The notes: generated by a model not told the origin, from the letters alone. A DNA stretch of 64,000 bases from Cardiocondyla obscurior (GCF_019399895.1 NC_091867.1:1-64000), one strand, 5' to 3'. Positions 41,057-53,361 are shown, counted from the stretch's first letter. Numbers and translations are program-made.

Positions 41057-44000
41057 GGGTGGAAAAAGGAAAACCGTAAAAGACTGAAAATTGCCTTCTG
41101 GAATGTGGCGGGACTAGGAAATAAAGACAAGAATTTCTGGGAGAGACTGAACGAGTGGGACGTGATGTTTTTGTTGGAGACTTGGGTGGAGGAGAAGAGA
41201 TGGAAAGGGATAGAGAAAAGATTACCAAAAGGATATGTATGGAGGCAACAATGGGCAAGTAGAAGAAATAATAAAGAAAGAGCGAAAAGAGGAATGATAG
41301 TGGGAAGAAAAAAGGAGATAGAAGGATCAGGTGAAGAGAACAAAGAGAGTGAGAGAGAAGGTATAATGATAGAAAAGATAAAAGTAGAAAGGAAAATATG
41401 GAATATAATAGGAATTTATATGAACGAGGAGGAGGAGGAAAGATGGGATTGTTTAAAAAATTGGATGGAGAAAGAGGAAAAAATGGGAAAAACAATAATC
41501 GGAGGAGATTTTAATGCAAGAACGGGAAAAGAAGGAGGAAGGATACAGGAGGACGAAGAGGAGGAGGAGGAGGAAAGAAGAAACTCATTAGATGGGAAAA
41601 TAAATAAGGCGGGAAGAAGAATGATCGAGATTTTGGAAGAGACAGGGTGGTTTATAATGAATGGTGGATTGGAGAGGGATGAGGAGGGGAGGTGGACATA
41701 TGAGGGACCAAGAAGAACGTCGGTTATAGATTATGTGTTAGGGAATGAGGAATCGTGGAACGAGATGGAAGGGATGGAGATAGCAGACAAGATTGATTCA
41801 GATAATTTTCCGGTAGTGGTAAAGATTAAGGGGAAAGGAGGGGGTGAAAGGAAAAAAGGAAAAAGAAAGAGATGGTGTTGGAGTGAGGAAGGAAAGGAGG
41901 AATTTAACGAGAAAGCGAAGGAAATATGGGGAGAGGAGGAAGAGAAAACGGAATGGAAAAAGGTAAAAGAGAAAGTTAACAAAATTTTGGAAAATGGACA
42001 AGAAAGGAGAGGGGAAGAACAAAGGAGAGGATGGTGGGACGAAGAATGTAGAGTGGAGAAAAAAAAAGTAAGAACGGCGTTGAGAGGCTGGAGAAGAAGG
42101 GAGGAAAGAAGAGAGGAGTATAGAAGAATGAAGAAAGAATATACAGATTTATGCGAGGAGAAGAAGAGAAGGGAAGTGGAGAGATGGATAGAGGAGGTAA
42201 AGAGAGTAAAGACAGAAAAACAAATTTGGGAAATAATAGGGAGGGAAAGGAGAAAGAGAAGAAGAGGGAAGGAGAACTTGGAAATAAAAAAATGGGAAGA
42301 ATATTTCAGGAATATAATGGGAGGAGTGGAGTATAGAGTGAGGATGGGAGAGAGAGGAGAGATGGAGGATGGGGGGATGAATGAGTTGAGGAAAGAAGTG
42401 AGAAGTGCATTGAGTAAGGTGAGGGAGGGGAAAGCGAAAGGAGGTGACGGAATTTCTGGAGAAGTATGGAAATACGGAGGAAAAAAGGCGATAAATTGGA
42501 TATGGAAGACATGTAACGAAATATGGAAAGGGAAGGAATGGATAGAAGAATAGGAAGAGGGTATGGTGGTGCCGGTAAAAAAAAAGGGGAAAGGGGACAA
42601 TGTGGAGGATTTTAGAGGAGTTACGATTATGTCGACGCTATACAACATTTATGCGACGATGCTGGAAAAAAGACTGAAGGAACAGGTGGAGGAAAAGAAG
42701 ATCTTGGCGAAGGGACAAGCGGGATTCAGGAAGGGGAGGGAGACGATGGACAATATATATATAATAAACTACTTAATTAACAGACAACTAAGTAAAAAAG
42801 GAGGTAAAATAACATTGTTCTTCGTTGACCTGAAGGCAGCTTTCGACGGAGTGGATAAAGAGGTGATGTGGGAGCATATGGAGAAGGAGGGAATAAGTAA
42901 GGACACGATTAGACGGTGCAAGGAAATCTACAGGGAAACAAAATGCAGAGTGAGAGTGAGGGGGGAGATGGGGGAAGAATTCTGGACAGGGAGGGGGATG
43001 AGACAGGGATGTCCACTAAGCCCATTACTTTTCAATATATTAATAGCGGATCTAGAAAGAGAAATAAAGAGGGGAGGGTGGGGAGGGGTAAAAATAAAAG
43101 GGAAAAAAATATATTCATTGAGCTACGCGGACGACGTGGTGTTGTTAGCGGAAGAGGAGGAAGACATGAGGAGCTTGATAGCGAAATTGGAGGGATATTT
43201 AAAAAGAAAAGAACTGGAACTCAATGTGAAGAAATCGAAGGTGATGAGGTGCAGAAGAAGAGGAGGAAGAGAGAAGAGAATGAATTGGAGATGGGGGGGG
43301 GGAGAAGCCAATTGAAGAAGTGAAGGAGTATAATTACTTGGGATACGTAATCATGAAGAACGGAGGGCAGGAGGGACAGGTGAGGGAGAGAGCGAGAAAG
43401 GCGGCGGCGGCGTTGGGAGGAGTATGGGGGTTGGGAAAGAGAAAGTTTGGAGGGGACTGGGGGAAGAAGATGTGGATTTTTGACAGATTAATTTGGACAA
43501 TAATGGCATATGAAATGGAAATATACGGATGGAGGGAAAGGGAAAAAATGGAGAGAATACAAGAAAGATACGTAAAATGGCTTTTAGGGGTTGGAAGGAG
43601 CACGCCGGAATATATGGTGATGGAGATACAAGGAATAAAATAGAGGACGAAAATGAGAAGGAGGGCGTGGGGGTTTAAAAGGAGAATGGAGGAAGGAAGG
43701 GGAAGCGGTCTGGCGAGAAAATGCTGGGAGGAGATTAAAGAAAGAGAAGAAAAGGGGAAAGCGGAATCGGGATGGGAGAGAGAAAGAAGATCATTCTATG
43801 AAGAAAAAGAAAGGATAAGGAACAGTATAGAAAGGGGGGAGACACTGGGAGAGACAACGGACTGGATATCGGAGATGGAAAGAAGGGACAAGGAAGAACA
43901 GAGGAGAGAAAGAGAGGAGAGAATAGAAAAATCCAATTATAATAAATGGTACAAGAGGGTAAAAGCACAAGGAGTACCGGAATACTTGAAAAAGGGATGG

Positions 44001-44195
44001 AAAGAGAAGAGGTGGAGAAGAGTGACGAGGTTCAGATTGGGAGAAGAGATGAGGGGGAATAAATATTGGGAGAAAGAAGAAAGAAAGAAGTGCAGGGTAT
44101 GCGGAATGGTGGAAATGTTTGGGAGCATGTTTGGGAAGAATGTGGAAGCTGGGGAGTGGAGGGGACATGGAGGGATTGGGCGGAAAGGGTGCTAA
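41057..44195 (+). pseudogene. LINE ORF2: endonuclease and reverse transcriptase, broken
   Basis: The apurinic-type endonuclease begins RLKIAFWNVAGLGNKD, with IGGDFNARTG and SVIDYVLG; the usual SDH-F-PV reads SDNFPV, so the catalytic His is lost. A TAG at 42,551-42,553 interrupts before the RT. The RT has FRGVTIMSTLYNIYA, FVDLKAAFDGVD, GMRQGCPLSPLLFNI and YADDVVLLA. A frameshift near 43,315 and a TAG near 43,641 follow. The C-terminus has CRVCG as a zinc-finger start. It is inactive as read. Confidence 0.82.
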
Positions 44196-44929
44196 ACGGA
44201 GAAGGGGAGGGCGAGATATGGCTAAGAAGGATTCAAGAATTCAGGGAGGAAGTGATAGAAAAGGAGAGGATAATGGAGGAGGGGGAGGTATGAGTGGAGA
44301 AGGGTTGGAGCAGGAGAGAGTATAATTTGGAAAGAATGTGTTAAAACAAGAGTGCTTCGGAAGCGGGGGTCCAAGAGAAAAAGAAAGAGAGAGAGAGAGC
44401 GAAATAGAATAGGAGATCATAGTTATAAAGCGTTGTGCGAGGGATGAGGGTGCGGGGGAGTATGCGGGGGGAGGAAGAGAGGGGTTGAGGGGGGGAGCGA
44501 GGAGTGAGTGTGAGAATTGTGAGAGCGGAGGGATGATTGTGAGAGATAAAGCGATGTATGCGTGTGCGAGAGGAAAGGAAGAGTTGTAAAGTTTGTAACC
44601 CGAAAGGGAATTCAATAAAAATATCTATCTATTAAAAACGATTTTCAGGGTAAACTAGAGTTATGCATTCAAGTAAATGGCCAAGTCTTCGAACACCTAA
44701 AATAATTAAACTAAATAGATCTTTGATTGGATCATATTCTAATTTTTAATGATTGGGTTATGTCATTTTCAAAATTATTTTGAGGAAATAACATGACATT
44801 TTTTGGAAAAATGCTCAAGATAGAAGTTACTTTGATGTCTACTACGATGTACTACGATGTACTACGATGAAGAATAAGTGTTCAGAGATTTGAATTAATT
44901 AATTAGTCATTTTACCGCCGCGGGAGTAG

Positions 44930-45520
44930 CACCTCGTGGCCGATCGCCGGCGACGGATCGATATCGATCCGTCGTTCGATAATTGCTTCCGATTCTCGAA
45001 GGCGTTGCCAGTTCGAGGCTTATCATTGTTCGTCTAGCTGTGCCAAGCATCACCTCGTGTGCAACAACGTGCAGTGTGCTTCTCTAGGAATTATTACTCA
45101 TCGTGCTACTCATCGGTCTACTCATCGCTTTGTCTTCAGTACAACTCATCCAGATCATCCTCGCCGTGTGTAACACGCCAAGAATCTTCTGGAAGACATC
45201 ACCCTTCAGCACGAGGCGTGTTGAACCTCGTGCTCAGTATCTCATCAGATCTCGCAGCGTGTGATCTCACGATTAATATAATTGTGACTCAGTTTAACTC
45301 AGTGCGGGCTCTGAAAGACAATTAGACAGACTATTATCGAATCAAAGACTAACTCACGCGTGAAACTCATTGTGTACACTCTGTGCGGATCTCATCTACC
45401 GGCCACGTGCTAAACGCGTGTCTCCGCGTAACTCGCATATTCGAAGGACTTACACCCGCCTTTTCGCGTTAAATAAACCGGCCACGACCGCGTACCATCC
45501 CCGCGGCGTTAATTGTAAGA
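44930..45520 (+). repeat. 0.6-kb LTR-like repeat, copy 1
   Basis: It matches 48,700-49,328 in inverted orientation along its length. Shared landmarks include ACCGCCGCGGG, CGGATCGATATCGAT, AGAATCTTCTGGAAGACATC and CCCCGCGGCGTTAATTGTAA. TAAATAAA lies near 45,470. Here it stands alone, so it may be a solo LTR. Confidence 0.65.
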
Positions 45521-46586
45521 TCTCATTTTGTAATTACTCATATTTAATACAATAAGAATCTACAATAAAAAGTTGGGATTTTCATTTAAGATTTTAAAGT
45601 TGACCTTTAAATGACCTACAAATTTGACCTCAAAGTCAAAGACAAGATTACCATCGATTGTCCCCTTTCGAACCAAATAACTTTTGTCTAAAACATTTTT
45701 CCCTGAAACCAAAAATAAGGAAGTTATTTGGGGTGCACACTTAAAATAGGACACTCTGTATAAGCAAAAAATAACATTTTAATTTTATGTTTTGTTCCAT
45801 ACCTAAAAGCGTTATCAACAAAGTTTATGCGTACGAACATAACGTACTTTTAATCTAATTATCTGTTTTTTTTAAGTCCTTTTCTGCGTTCGTCGTATCG
45901 TGGTCGTCGCTCCATAAGTTCCTCTGAATTACTGGACCGGTCTTTGATCTGCGCTGATTCCGCTGTCGATGCCTGTGTCGCATCTTTAAGGTTTTTAAAG
46001 CGTCTCGCATCTGCTGCTGGAATACTGTACGCTGGGATCTTTTAAAATGTGGGTACGACACATCGTATCTGAATAATATTAAAATGGTAAGTTACGAGCT
46101 TTATCGCACGCACACTTTTAATATAATATTTAAAACAAACATGTTATATTATACGTACCATAAATGGCCTTTGTTATTCTCTTATCATTTTGGGGGAATT
46201 TTGTCCTCTTCGCGACCCTACCAGGTTACACACGCTGAAAATGAATCTAGCAGCCATTCCTTCAGGCACAAGTTAATTGCATCTTTTAAATTAAACCCTT
46301 CTATATAATGGAAATAATTAACCTAAAAAAAAAAAATATATGCATGTCATTAAATAATATAAATTCAAGCATACCTAGTATACAGGGTATCCGAAATATT
46401 ATTAGCAATATTAAAACTGTGGGTAGGATATGTGAATTAAAGACGAAAAGTTTATTGTATTTTTATAAAAATATAAAAAATAATATTGTTTTTTAATTAA
46501 AATGTCTGGGCAAATGAACGTCAAGAACGCTATGGGATAAACGCGGCCAAGCGGCGATAAGTATACCTTAGACGAGGCGAGCGGAG
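45521..46586. other. Mixed repeat debris, one possible exon
   Basis: GGACACTCTGTATA near 45,750 and TACAGGGTATCC near 46,382 look like MITE ends. On the minus strand 46,061-45,855 is open and follows a TTATTCAG acceptor; the product is very basic and unrecognised. Confidence 0.3.
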
Positions 46587-48390
46587 TCAGCGCGTGGAGA
46601 TAAGCGAGTAGCGAGCGGTGAGCGGTGAGCGGGAGGAGATAACTGCACGCGTCGAAATAGATAAACATGTACAACTTCTTTCTCGGTGCGATATTCTCTT
46701 TCGGCACGTATTTAGTACCGCGTTATACCCCAGATTCCATAGCAAGGGTCCTAACACAGAACCCTGGGGCACTCCGCGGTACAGTGGGCGCTCACACCGT
46801 CGCCCGTCTCAATCGGTGTAGGTGACCATTCTGCTTACAAAATAGTCACTCACGGCAGCTTGAAGATATTGTGGTACCTGATGGTGCCGGAGTGACCTCT
46901 TAATTGTTTTCCAGAGGAGGGAATTAGAGGCATTTGAGATGTCAATAAAGACGCACAAAGTTATCTCCCCTCCTTTGGGACGTCACCTCTTCCGAAAGGG
47001 ACCGTAGCCGCAAAATGGCATCCACGACGGATAATCCCTCCCGGAAACCGAATTGAGACGGTTTGGACCGGCCTCTACTAAGTGTTGGACAAAGTGGTTC
47101 GCAATAATCCTCTCCAATAGCTTCCCCGCCTCGTCTAACAAATAGGGCGATAAGAAGAAGGCAAGCCTTCCTTTTTGCCTTTTTTCCTGACCAGGATAAG
47201 ATTTGCTTTCTTCCACTGCTCAAGAAAAATGCCTTCTTGAAGGCACTTGTTGAGTAGGTGCTTCAACTCTTCACCGACGACCGGGAGCGACAGGGCCCAA
47301 GCTTTTTTATGGATCCCGTTGGGACCCGGCGCGGTATTTCCTTTCAGGCCGCGGCCCGTAGCGGCTTGGAATTCCTTCTCTTCAAGAGGAAGAATATCTT
47401 CCCCGCGTAAAACGGGCAGGAAGCCAGAATACAACTCTTCGGACTCCATTTCGGGAGGGGCTTCTGGGAACAATGTGTTCACCACCTCTTGAATGAAGCC
47501 CGGGTCCAGAGTTTCCGTGACCGAGGGGGCCGCCGGTTTAAATTTCATTGAGACAATCTTATAGGCCAGCCCTCATGAGTTCTCATCTAACTTCCGGACC
47601 AGCTCTTCCCACGCTTCCGCCTTGGCCTTCTTTATGGCAAAGTGGAGCATTTTCTTGGCCTCCTTATACTCATTAAGAGCCACGGCCCTACGAATTTGGT
47701 CATTGCGACTGCGTGTGACCCTCCTTCTTGTCTCATTTGCCTCTTGGCACAACTCCGCGATACCTTTGCTTCACCAATAAGTGGAGCGTCGCAAGTTGCG
47801 CCTTACTTTAGGCATGGAGGCGTCACACGCAGCCATGACTGCCCCAATCCATCCAATCTGCCTCCCGCTGGACGGACATTGGAGCATTTTGCTGCCAGCT
47901 GTTTCGATTTTACCAGGAGACAGTAAGGGAAGGCTTTGAGGATATCCTTCTTCACCTTTTGTATCGCCCACCTTTTGTCTGGGCGACAAGTCCTTATGGG
48001 GGGCACGGGACCTGAGCTCCAGAAAAATATATCGGTGATCTGATAGATGCTCGAGCTCCATGTCCACCCTCCTTGCTTTCACCATATTGGCGGCCGCAGG
48101 GGTAGCCCACGTGATGTCTATAATGGACTCACCCTGCGACCGCACACACGTCGCTGTACATCCTCTGTTGAAAAGCACCAGATTCTTCATGGACGCCCAT
48201 TCTAAGAAAAGGCGCTCTCTTCTATTCGTTCGCCGGAAACTCCACGTCGTTGCTCAGACGTTGAAGTTCCCGGCAAGTAAAACGGGGAGTGGCCGTAGTC
48301 TATCAATACAGGTACCGATATCCTCCAGCCACCCCTCGTAATCCTCTATGGGGCCTGATGGCGGCAGGTACGTCCCTATAACCGCCACAA
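46587..48390 (-). pseudogene. R1/I-like LINE ORF2 fragment
   Basis: On the minus strand the endonuclease end (LAGNFN-like, SIIDITWATPAAANM, LSDHRYIFLEL) leads through 47,548-47,135 (NTAPGPNGIHKKAW, SSYRPI) to RT motifs FGFREGLSVVDAI and PQGSVLGPLLWNL. Frameshifts split it into at least four frames and it ends near 46,587. The same family appears at 52,017-56,776. Confidence 0.7.
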
Positions 48391-48633
48391 TAAAGTGTTA
48401 TACTTTGTTACGTGTGTGTATGTGGTATTACATTGTATTGCTTGTGTTACATTAGTAATATTAGAGTCTGTGGAAGATAATATAGTTCTTATCTCATTAA
48501 TGTCGTCGTCTGTTCTGTTAGCAGTAGTATGTGGCATGTTTGTCACTCTCTTCTTAGAAATAGGCGCTTGATCCGAAGACGTCGTTTCGTATCTTGCCGG
48601 CTTGATGATGGTTCGTTTTGGTCTCTTATCCAT
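48376..48633 (-). pseudogene. Gag-like N-terminus after an LTR-like repeat
   Basis: ATG at 48,633 lies about 70 bp downstream of the inverted LTR-like repeat and codes MDKRPKRTIIKPARYETTSS. The position suggests the start of the gag of the element that owned that LTR. It is cut by the LINE near 48,390. Confidence 0.4.
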
Positions 48634-48699
48634 TATTTGTAATAAAGATACATGTATAAAAATCAAAATTTATAATGTGAGTTTAACAATAAGAATTAC

Positions 48700-49328
48700 A
48701 ATTAACGCCGCGGGGATGTTACGCGGTCGTGGCGGGTTTATTTAACGCTGGTTTATTTAATTTATTTAACGAAAAAGAGGGTGTTAGTCCTTCGAATATG
48801 CGAGTTACGCGGAGACACGCGTTGAGCACGTGGCCGGTAGATGAGATCCGCACAGAATCTATAAATGAGTTTCACGCTTGAGTTAGTCTTTAAATTGATA
48901 TCTGTCTGTTTAACTGTTCTTAAGAACTCGCACTGAGTTTAAACAATGAGTCACAATTATATTAATCGTGAGTTCACACGCTGCGAGATGTGATGAGCTA
49001 CTGAGCACGAAGTTCAACACGCATCGTGCTGCAGGGTGATGTCTTCCAGAAGATTCTTGGAGTGTTGCACACTGCGAAGATGATCTGGATGAGTTGTACT
49101 GGAGACAAAGCGATGAGATGAACGATGAGTTGAACGATGAGTAAGAATTCTGAGAGAGGCACACTGCACGTTGTTGCACACGAGATGATGCTTGGCACGG
49201 CTGAGTGAACACTGATATGCCTCGAGCCGGCAACGCCTTCGAAAATCGGAGGCGATTATCGAACGACAGATCGATATCGATCCGTCGCCGGTGATCAGCC
49301 ACGAGGTGCTGCCCCCGCGGCGGTGACA
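48700..49328 (-). repeat. 0.6-kb LTR-like repeat, copy 2
   Basis: Inverted relative to 44,930-45,520. On the minus strand it starts TGTCACCGCCGCGG and ends in GCGTTAATTGTAA, followed by a gag-like ORF, consistent with a 5' LTR. Confidence 0.6.
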
Positions 49329-50089
49329 TGATTAATTACTAAATTGAAATCTTTTAACAATACATATTACTCAAAATGTGTCTGTTTCACGCGAGCAAAT
49401 TTTTTCTAGTTAATTCTTTGTAGCTAAGCTAGCTGCACTAACTTGCGTTAAATCAACAGTTACCTTCCTTTTGTGCATTAAATAGAAGGACACAAACTAT
49501 GAATTAGTACAGGCTAGTGCAATTAGTTTATTTGCAATAAATACTCCTCCATTAATTTCGAATATATTATATAATCTTAATATCTTTCGGTTTAACAAAT
49601 AATTTCTATACCACATTTTGCAAAATTAAACAATAAAATTTTTATTAATTTTTATGTGCTTACTGAAGATTAATATTGTAATAATTAATATAACAGAATA
49701 TCACCTCTGAAGCTTTTTGTTGAATATTCACTTAGAAAGTCTTCGTTAACCTTGCCTTGCCTCAGTTGCTTTTACAACGGTTCAACTCACAAGTAACACT
49801 AGGGAAGTGTTATACGGCGATTTTCCTGAAACTTGGCATACAAGTAGTACATAAAAAACTATTAGACACGTATTTTTTTACATCGGCCCAAAAGCCGTTT
49901 GAAGAGTAGAAATTACTCTTATTGATTTTGAGGGTTGGTTCGACTATTTTACGAATTATTTTTAAGATTGTTGCAAAATCAGGCAACTAAGGGTTTTTGC
50001 GATGGCTGATAACGAATTTGAAGCCCATTTTTATGAATTTAAAATGACGGATTCAATATGGCGAGAAGTCCGTGCAGATATAACAAATT
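49329..50089. other. No gene seen
   Basis: AT-rich DNA with no supported ORF or repeat. Confidence 0.35.
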
Positions 50090-50232
50090 GGTGTGCTTTT
50101 TGAAAATGAGTTTCCTTGCTTCTCATAAATCGGAGTGCAAACGTGAGTCTCCTTGCCTCTCACAAATCAGAGTGCTTTTTGAACGTGAGTTTCCTTGCCT
50201 CTCACAAATCGGGGTGCTTTTTGAACGTGAGT
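50090..50232. repeat. 42-bp tandem repeat, about 3.5 copies
   Basis: Core CCTTGCCTCTCACAAATCGG with GTGCTTTTTGAACGTGAGT repeats. It lies at the broken end of the transposase fragment next door. Confidence 0.7.
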
Positions 50233-50239
50233 TCCCTTG

Positions 50240-50984
50240 ATTTTGATACAAAATACGATAATAATATCTGCTTTGTACAAAGTTTTCTCAACGATTGGTC
50301 CAGATTGGACCACTAGTCTCTTGTAGGACTATTAATAAAGGGGACTTTAAATCTCCGTTGGCAGAAATGATTGGTTGAATAATGTAGCTGTGCGTTAAAG
50401 AATTCAAACATTGCGCTAAGCATTCGACTTTCAATAATCCTTTTAAAGCAAGCGTGCGACTTGCATGCGTTTCTAAATTGAACTCCGATTGATCGGAATT
50501 ATAAACATTGTTTTCATCTATCAACATAATCTCTGATTTTACTTTAGAAACAAATTTGCTTGATGCTTGTAATGATTTTTTCTGATGACAATATTTGTTT
50601 TTTAGTCACAAATTTATTTATCTTTCTCGATACAATTCCATAATTCACTTTAAAATTATGTACACAAAATGTGGAAGCAGTGAACAATGTCGGTGACAAA
50701 TTGATTTTATCTCTAACACATAAAGTCCATCTTTTTATATCAAAGTTATGAATAAGCAGCGATCTTTCAGTGGCAATTTTAAATTGATCCAAAACATACT
50801 TCAAAATTTGTAGTAATTTTTCTTTTCTTGTGCCACCTTCTTTAATTTGTGCCTCCCATCTATACAATGACTTCAAATTAGAAACGTGCTTAAATCTGTG
50901 CTGAACTGTCTTTAAAGACAAAGCTTTTGTCTTTCCGGAACGCCAAAAATGTACAGGCCTCGATTTATATTTGATATCAATATC
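50240..50984 (-). pseudogene. pogo/CENP-B-like DDE transposase, C-terminal part
   Basis: The reading from 50,984 has VHFWRSGK, LSLKTVQHRFKHV, LKSLYRWEAQI and NKFVTKK, a helix-turn-helix DNA-binding head. It continues after a frame break with NVYNSDQSEFNLETHASRTL, which carries the first DDE Asp, and ISANGDLKSPLLIVL. Its N-terminal part is at 60,969-61,260, beyond the DIRS element, and the two join in frame. A related plus-strand fragment is at 55,702-56,150. Confidence 0.6.
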
Positions 50985-50988
50985 AATT

Positions 50989-51190
50989 ACTAGATTGAAC
51001 GAACTTACCTGCAGTGAAGTTCGATCCTAATTATGTCCGTTGTTTCGTCCGGATATAAGACTATGTAGTCGTGCTCGTGCACGCTCTTCGACAACACGGT
51101 TCACAGCGTAAATCAAAAAACGCGCGCGCGATGTGTCGCCACCAGCATGCCGCTACTTGCGCCTTTCCGGCACTCAAGTGCTTCATTAGT
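50989..51190. repeat. DIRS right inverted terminal repeat with extension
   Basis: 51,029-51,188 is inverted relative to 60,805-60,968 (CCGTTGTYTCGTCCGGATAT.. to ..AAGTGCTTCATT). Outside it lies an extra stretch of about 40 bp (ACTAGATTGAACG..TTCGATCCT) absent from the other end. An extension at one end is known from DIRS-1. Confidence 0.8.
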
Positions 51191-51239
51191 TCAAAGATCA
51201 AGGCAAATTGCTTTGATTCAGGGAGGGAAGAAAAGGCTA

Positions 51240-51370
51240 AGAAAAGGAGGGAAAACTATCCGGACGAGACAACAGACATAATTAGGATCGAACTTCACTT
51301 CAGGTAAGTACGTTCAATCTAGTAATTATAATCCGTTGTCTCGTCCGGATATAAGACTGTGTAGCTGTTT
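51240..51370. repeat. DIRS internal complementary region
   Basis: It joins the complement of the left end (CTACACAGTCTTATATCCGG..) to the complement of the right-end extension across AATT. This is the circle-junction template expected in DIRS replication. Confidence 0.75.
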
Positions 51371-51815
51371 AAAGCGCAATTTGACTTAACGAGCCGTGAG
51401 AGAGGAAAAAGAAAGACGAAGAAAAAGAGACGTTTGTCTAGAAAATATAGATATTAGAAGCAAAACTAAATAAACAAGTACAAATAAAAGATCAATCGTC
51501 GCATGGCGGAAAGGTGTGTAACGCCTAGATACAATAAAGCCTTAAACAAACATAAGAAAATCTCAAACGGAAAACAGGAACGAGAACTTAAAAATAACAA
51601 GGCCTTTAGCTACATAATTGCACAAATAAAAAGCTAAACTAAATGATTAGTTGATAATTAACAGGGAAGGAGAAATTGACCCGTAAATGAGCGTATTGCT
51701 AAAAAAGAAAAGTTAATTAAAACTTAGAAATGCGGTGAAAACTAAATATAAAAAAAGAAAAACCGGATTCAAGATTCACCTTCCCTTTACAAGTAAACGC
51801 AAAGAGAAAAAATTG

Positions 51816-52016
51816 CTAAGACTGCAGGATGGCCTCGCTAACCGCCTCCAGGTTTAAAATAGGCCTATTATAAAATTTTGCGAACACGCGCGATCCCTCA
51901 CTCCAGCCCGCTGCGCGTTTGATCGCCTCAATAGATACACCCTTCTTCGCTGCGCAAGAGGTTGATGCATGGCGAGTACTGTAAGCCGAGAAAATAGAGA
52001 TGTCTACGCTGCAATC
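51816..52016 (-). pseudogene. DIRS tyrosine recombinase, C-terminal piece
   Basis: The minus strand codes ISIFSAYSTRHASTS, then IEAIKRAAGWSEGSRVF and KFYNRPI, and stops at 51,818-51,816. The H-x-x-R box has Tyr for the first His, the RH, W and terminal Tyr are kept. It continues the piece at 56,792-57,520, which is separated by a LINE. Confidence 0.8.
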
Positions 52017-52317
52017 TTTTTTTTTTCTTTTTTTTTATAGTGAGGGAATGCATTTACGCATACCTTCTCTCCTGGGGAAGGAAGAGGGTTATGTCGGGCT
52101 CGGATTTTAAGCCGCGAGGCTGCCCACTACCGACTAAACCCCCACTTTAAGCCCGCAATGGTGCCGTTGACTGGTAGGGGGGTTAAGGAATCACGAGCGT
52201 ATACTTCTCAACCCCCCCGGCACCGACCCACCCGATGACATCGGTGGGCCCCCCGCGCTACCGCCCATAGGACTAAGGGCGGCAGGGCCCGCAAATTGCT
52301 GCGGACCGGCTTCTCTC

Positions 52318-53361
52318 ACAAGGGGACTCCACGCTCAACGGAACACCGATTTTCTTCAAACTTGCAGGGTTTGAAGATTGGTGTTCCTAGAGATACTGGG
52401 TAAAGCCATTCGACGCACTACTCAAAAATAAGAGAGAAAAGTTAGTTTAAATATTTCGTATGTCTATAAGTACAGAACAGTAACACTTACTTTCGAAGCA
52501 GCGTGGTAGTCCAGAGCGGGCGGCGCAAGTCTAGTAAGCGCGGAATCACTGGTTCGGTTCCCGTTATGTATTTTTTTTTTTTTTTTTTTAATTTTCACAT
52601 TTTGGTATAAAATTTAACAATTATTATCTTATTATTATCTTATTTTATTATTACATTATTATATAAAAAGAAGAAATAAAAATAACGCAAGATTATATTT
52701 TTTTACAAAGTTATTTATTTTAGTAATCATATATACATAAAAACAATATTATTAATTCTTAACATCGCATATCCCTGGGTGGTATTTATCATAATATGAA
52801 TAATTTACAAAAGAATTGTAATTGTACAAAAGTATCATTTATTACTTGCGCTCGATGTAGACAAAATTTTTGTTTCGAATGTTTTTATGACAAATACCAC
52901 CCAGGGATATGCGATGTTAAGAATTAATAATATTGTTTTTATGTATATATGATTACTAAAATAAATAACTTTGTAAAAAAATATAATCTTGCGTTATTTT
53001 TATTTCTTCTTTTTATATAATAATGTAATAATAAAATAAGATAATAATAAGATAATAATTGTTAAATTTTATACCAAAATGTGAAAATTAAAAAAAAAAA
53101 AAAAAAAATACATAACGGGAACCGAACCAGTGATTCCGCGCTTACTAGACTTGCGCCGCCCGCTCTGGACTACCACGCTGCTTCGAAAGTAAGTGTTACT
53201 GTTCTGTACTTATAGACATACGAAATATTTAAACTAACTTTTCTCTCTTATTTTTGAGTAGTGCGTCGAATGGCTTCACCCAGTATCTCTAGGAACACCA
53301 ATCTTCAAACCCTGCAAGTTTGAAGAAAATCGGTGTTCCGTTGAGCGTGGACTCCCCTTGT
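52318..53361. repeat. Long palindrome, arms about 472 bp, loop about 100 bp
   Basis: The left arm 52,318-52,789 and right arm 52,890-53,361 are almost perfect reverse complements, from ACAAGGGGA.. inwards to GGGTGGTATTT. Each arm contains a tRNA-like stretch ending GGTTCGGTTCCCG followed by a T-run, and an AT-rich block. The loop and inner arm code a short Cys-rich tail (see next entry). The whole lies within the LINE 3' region. Confidence 0.85.
52795..52929 (+). pseudogene. Cys-rich C-terminal tail, piggyBac-like zinc ribbon
   Basis: The frame reads CNC, then CARCRQNFCFECFYDKYHPG and IC, ending at TAA. The CXXC..CXXCF..YH pattern resembles the zinc ribbon at the C-terminus of piggyBac-type transposases. 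Only the tail is present, so this is tentative. Confidence 0.35.

Larger units (their letters stand above)
40321..44628 (+). mobile_element. Purine-rich LINE, full length but decayed
   Basis: A 17-bp target duplication (CTATTAAAAACGATTTT) lies at 40,304-40,320 and 44,629-44,645. In between are an ORF1-like and an ORF2-like region, and a tail ending in ATCTATCTAT-type repeats rather than poly-A. The sense strand is dominated by A and G over more than 4 kb, so the proteins are packed with Glu, Lys, Arg and Gly, and the opposite strand gives spurious Ser/Pro/Leu/Phe ORFs. Confidence 0.85.

Noticed and set aside
40680..42648. Long minus-strand ORFs of 271 and 305 codons
   Set aside because: They lie antisense to the purine-rich LINE and code only Ser/Pro/Leu/Phe runs; the strand bias removes stop codons.
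52500..52575. tRNA gene in the palindrome arm
   Set aside because: A B-box-like GGTTCGGTTCC and T-run are present, but no convincing cloverleaf or A box could be drawn; more likely a SINE-type relic.
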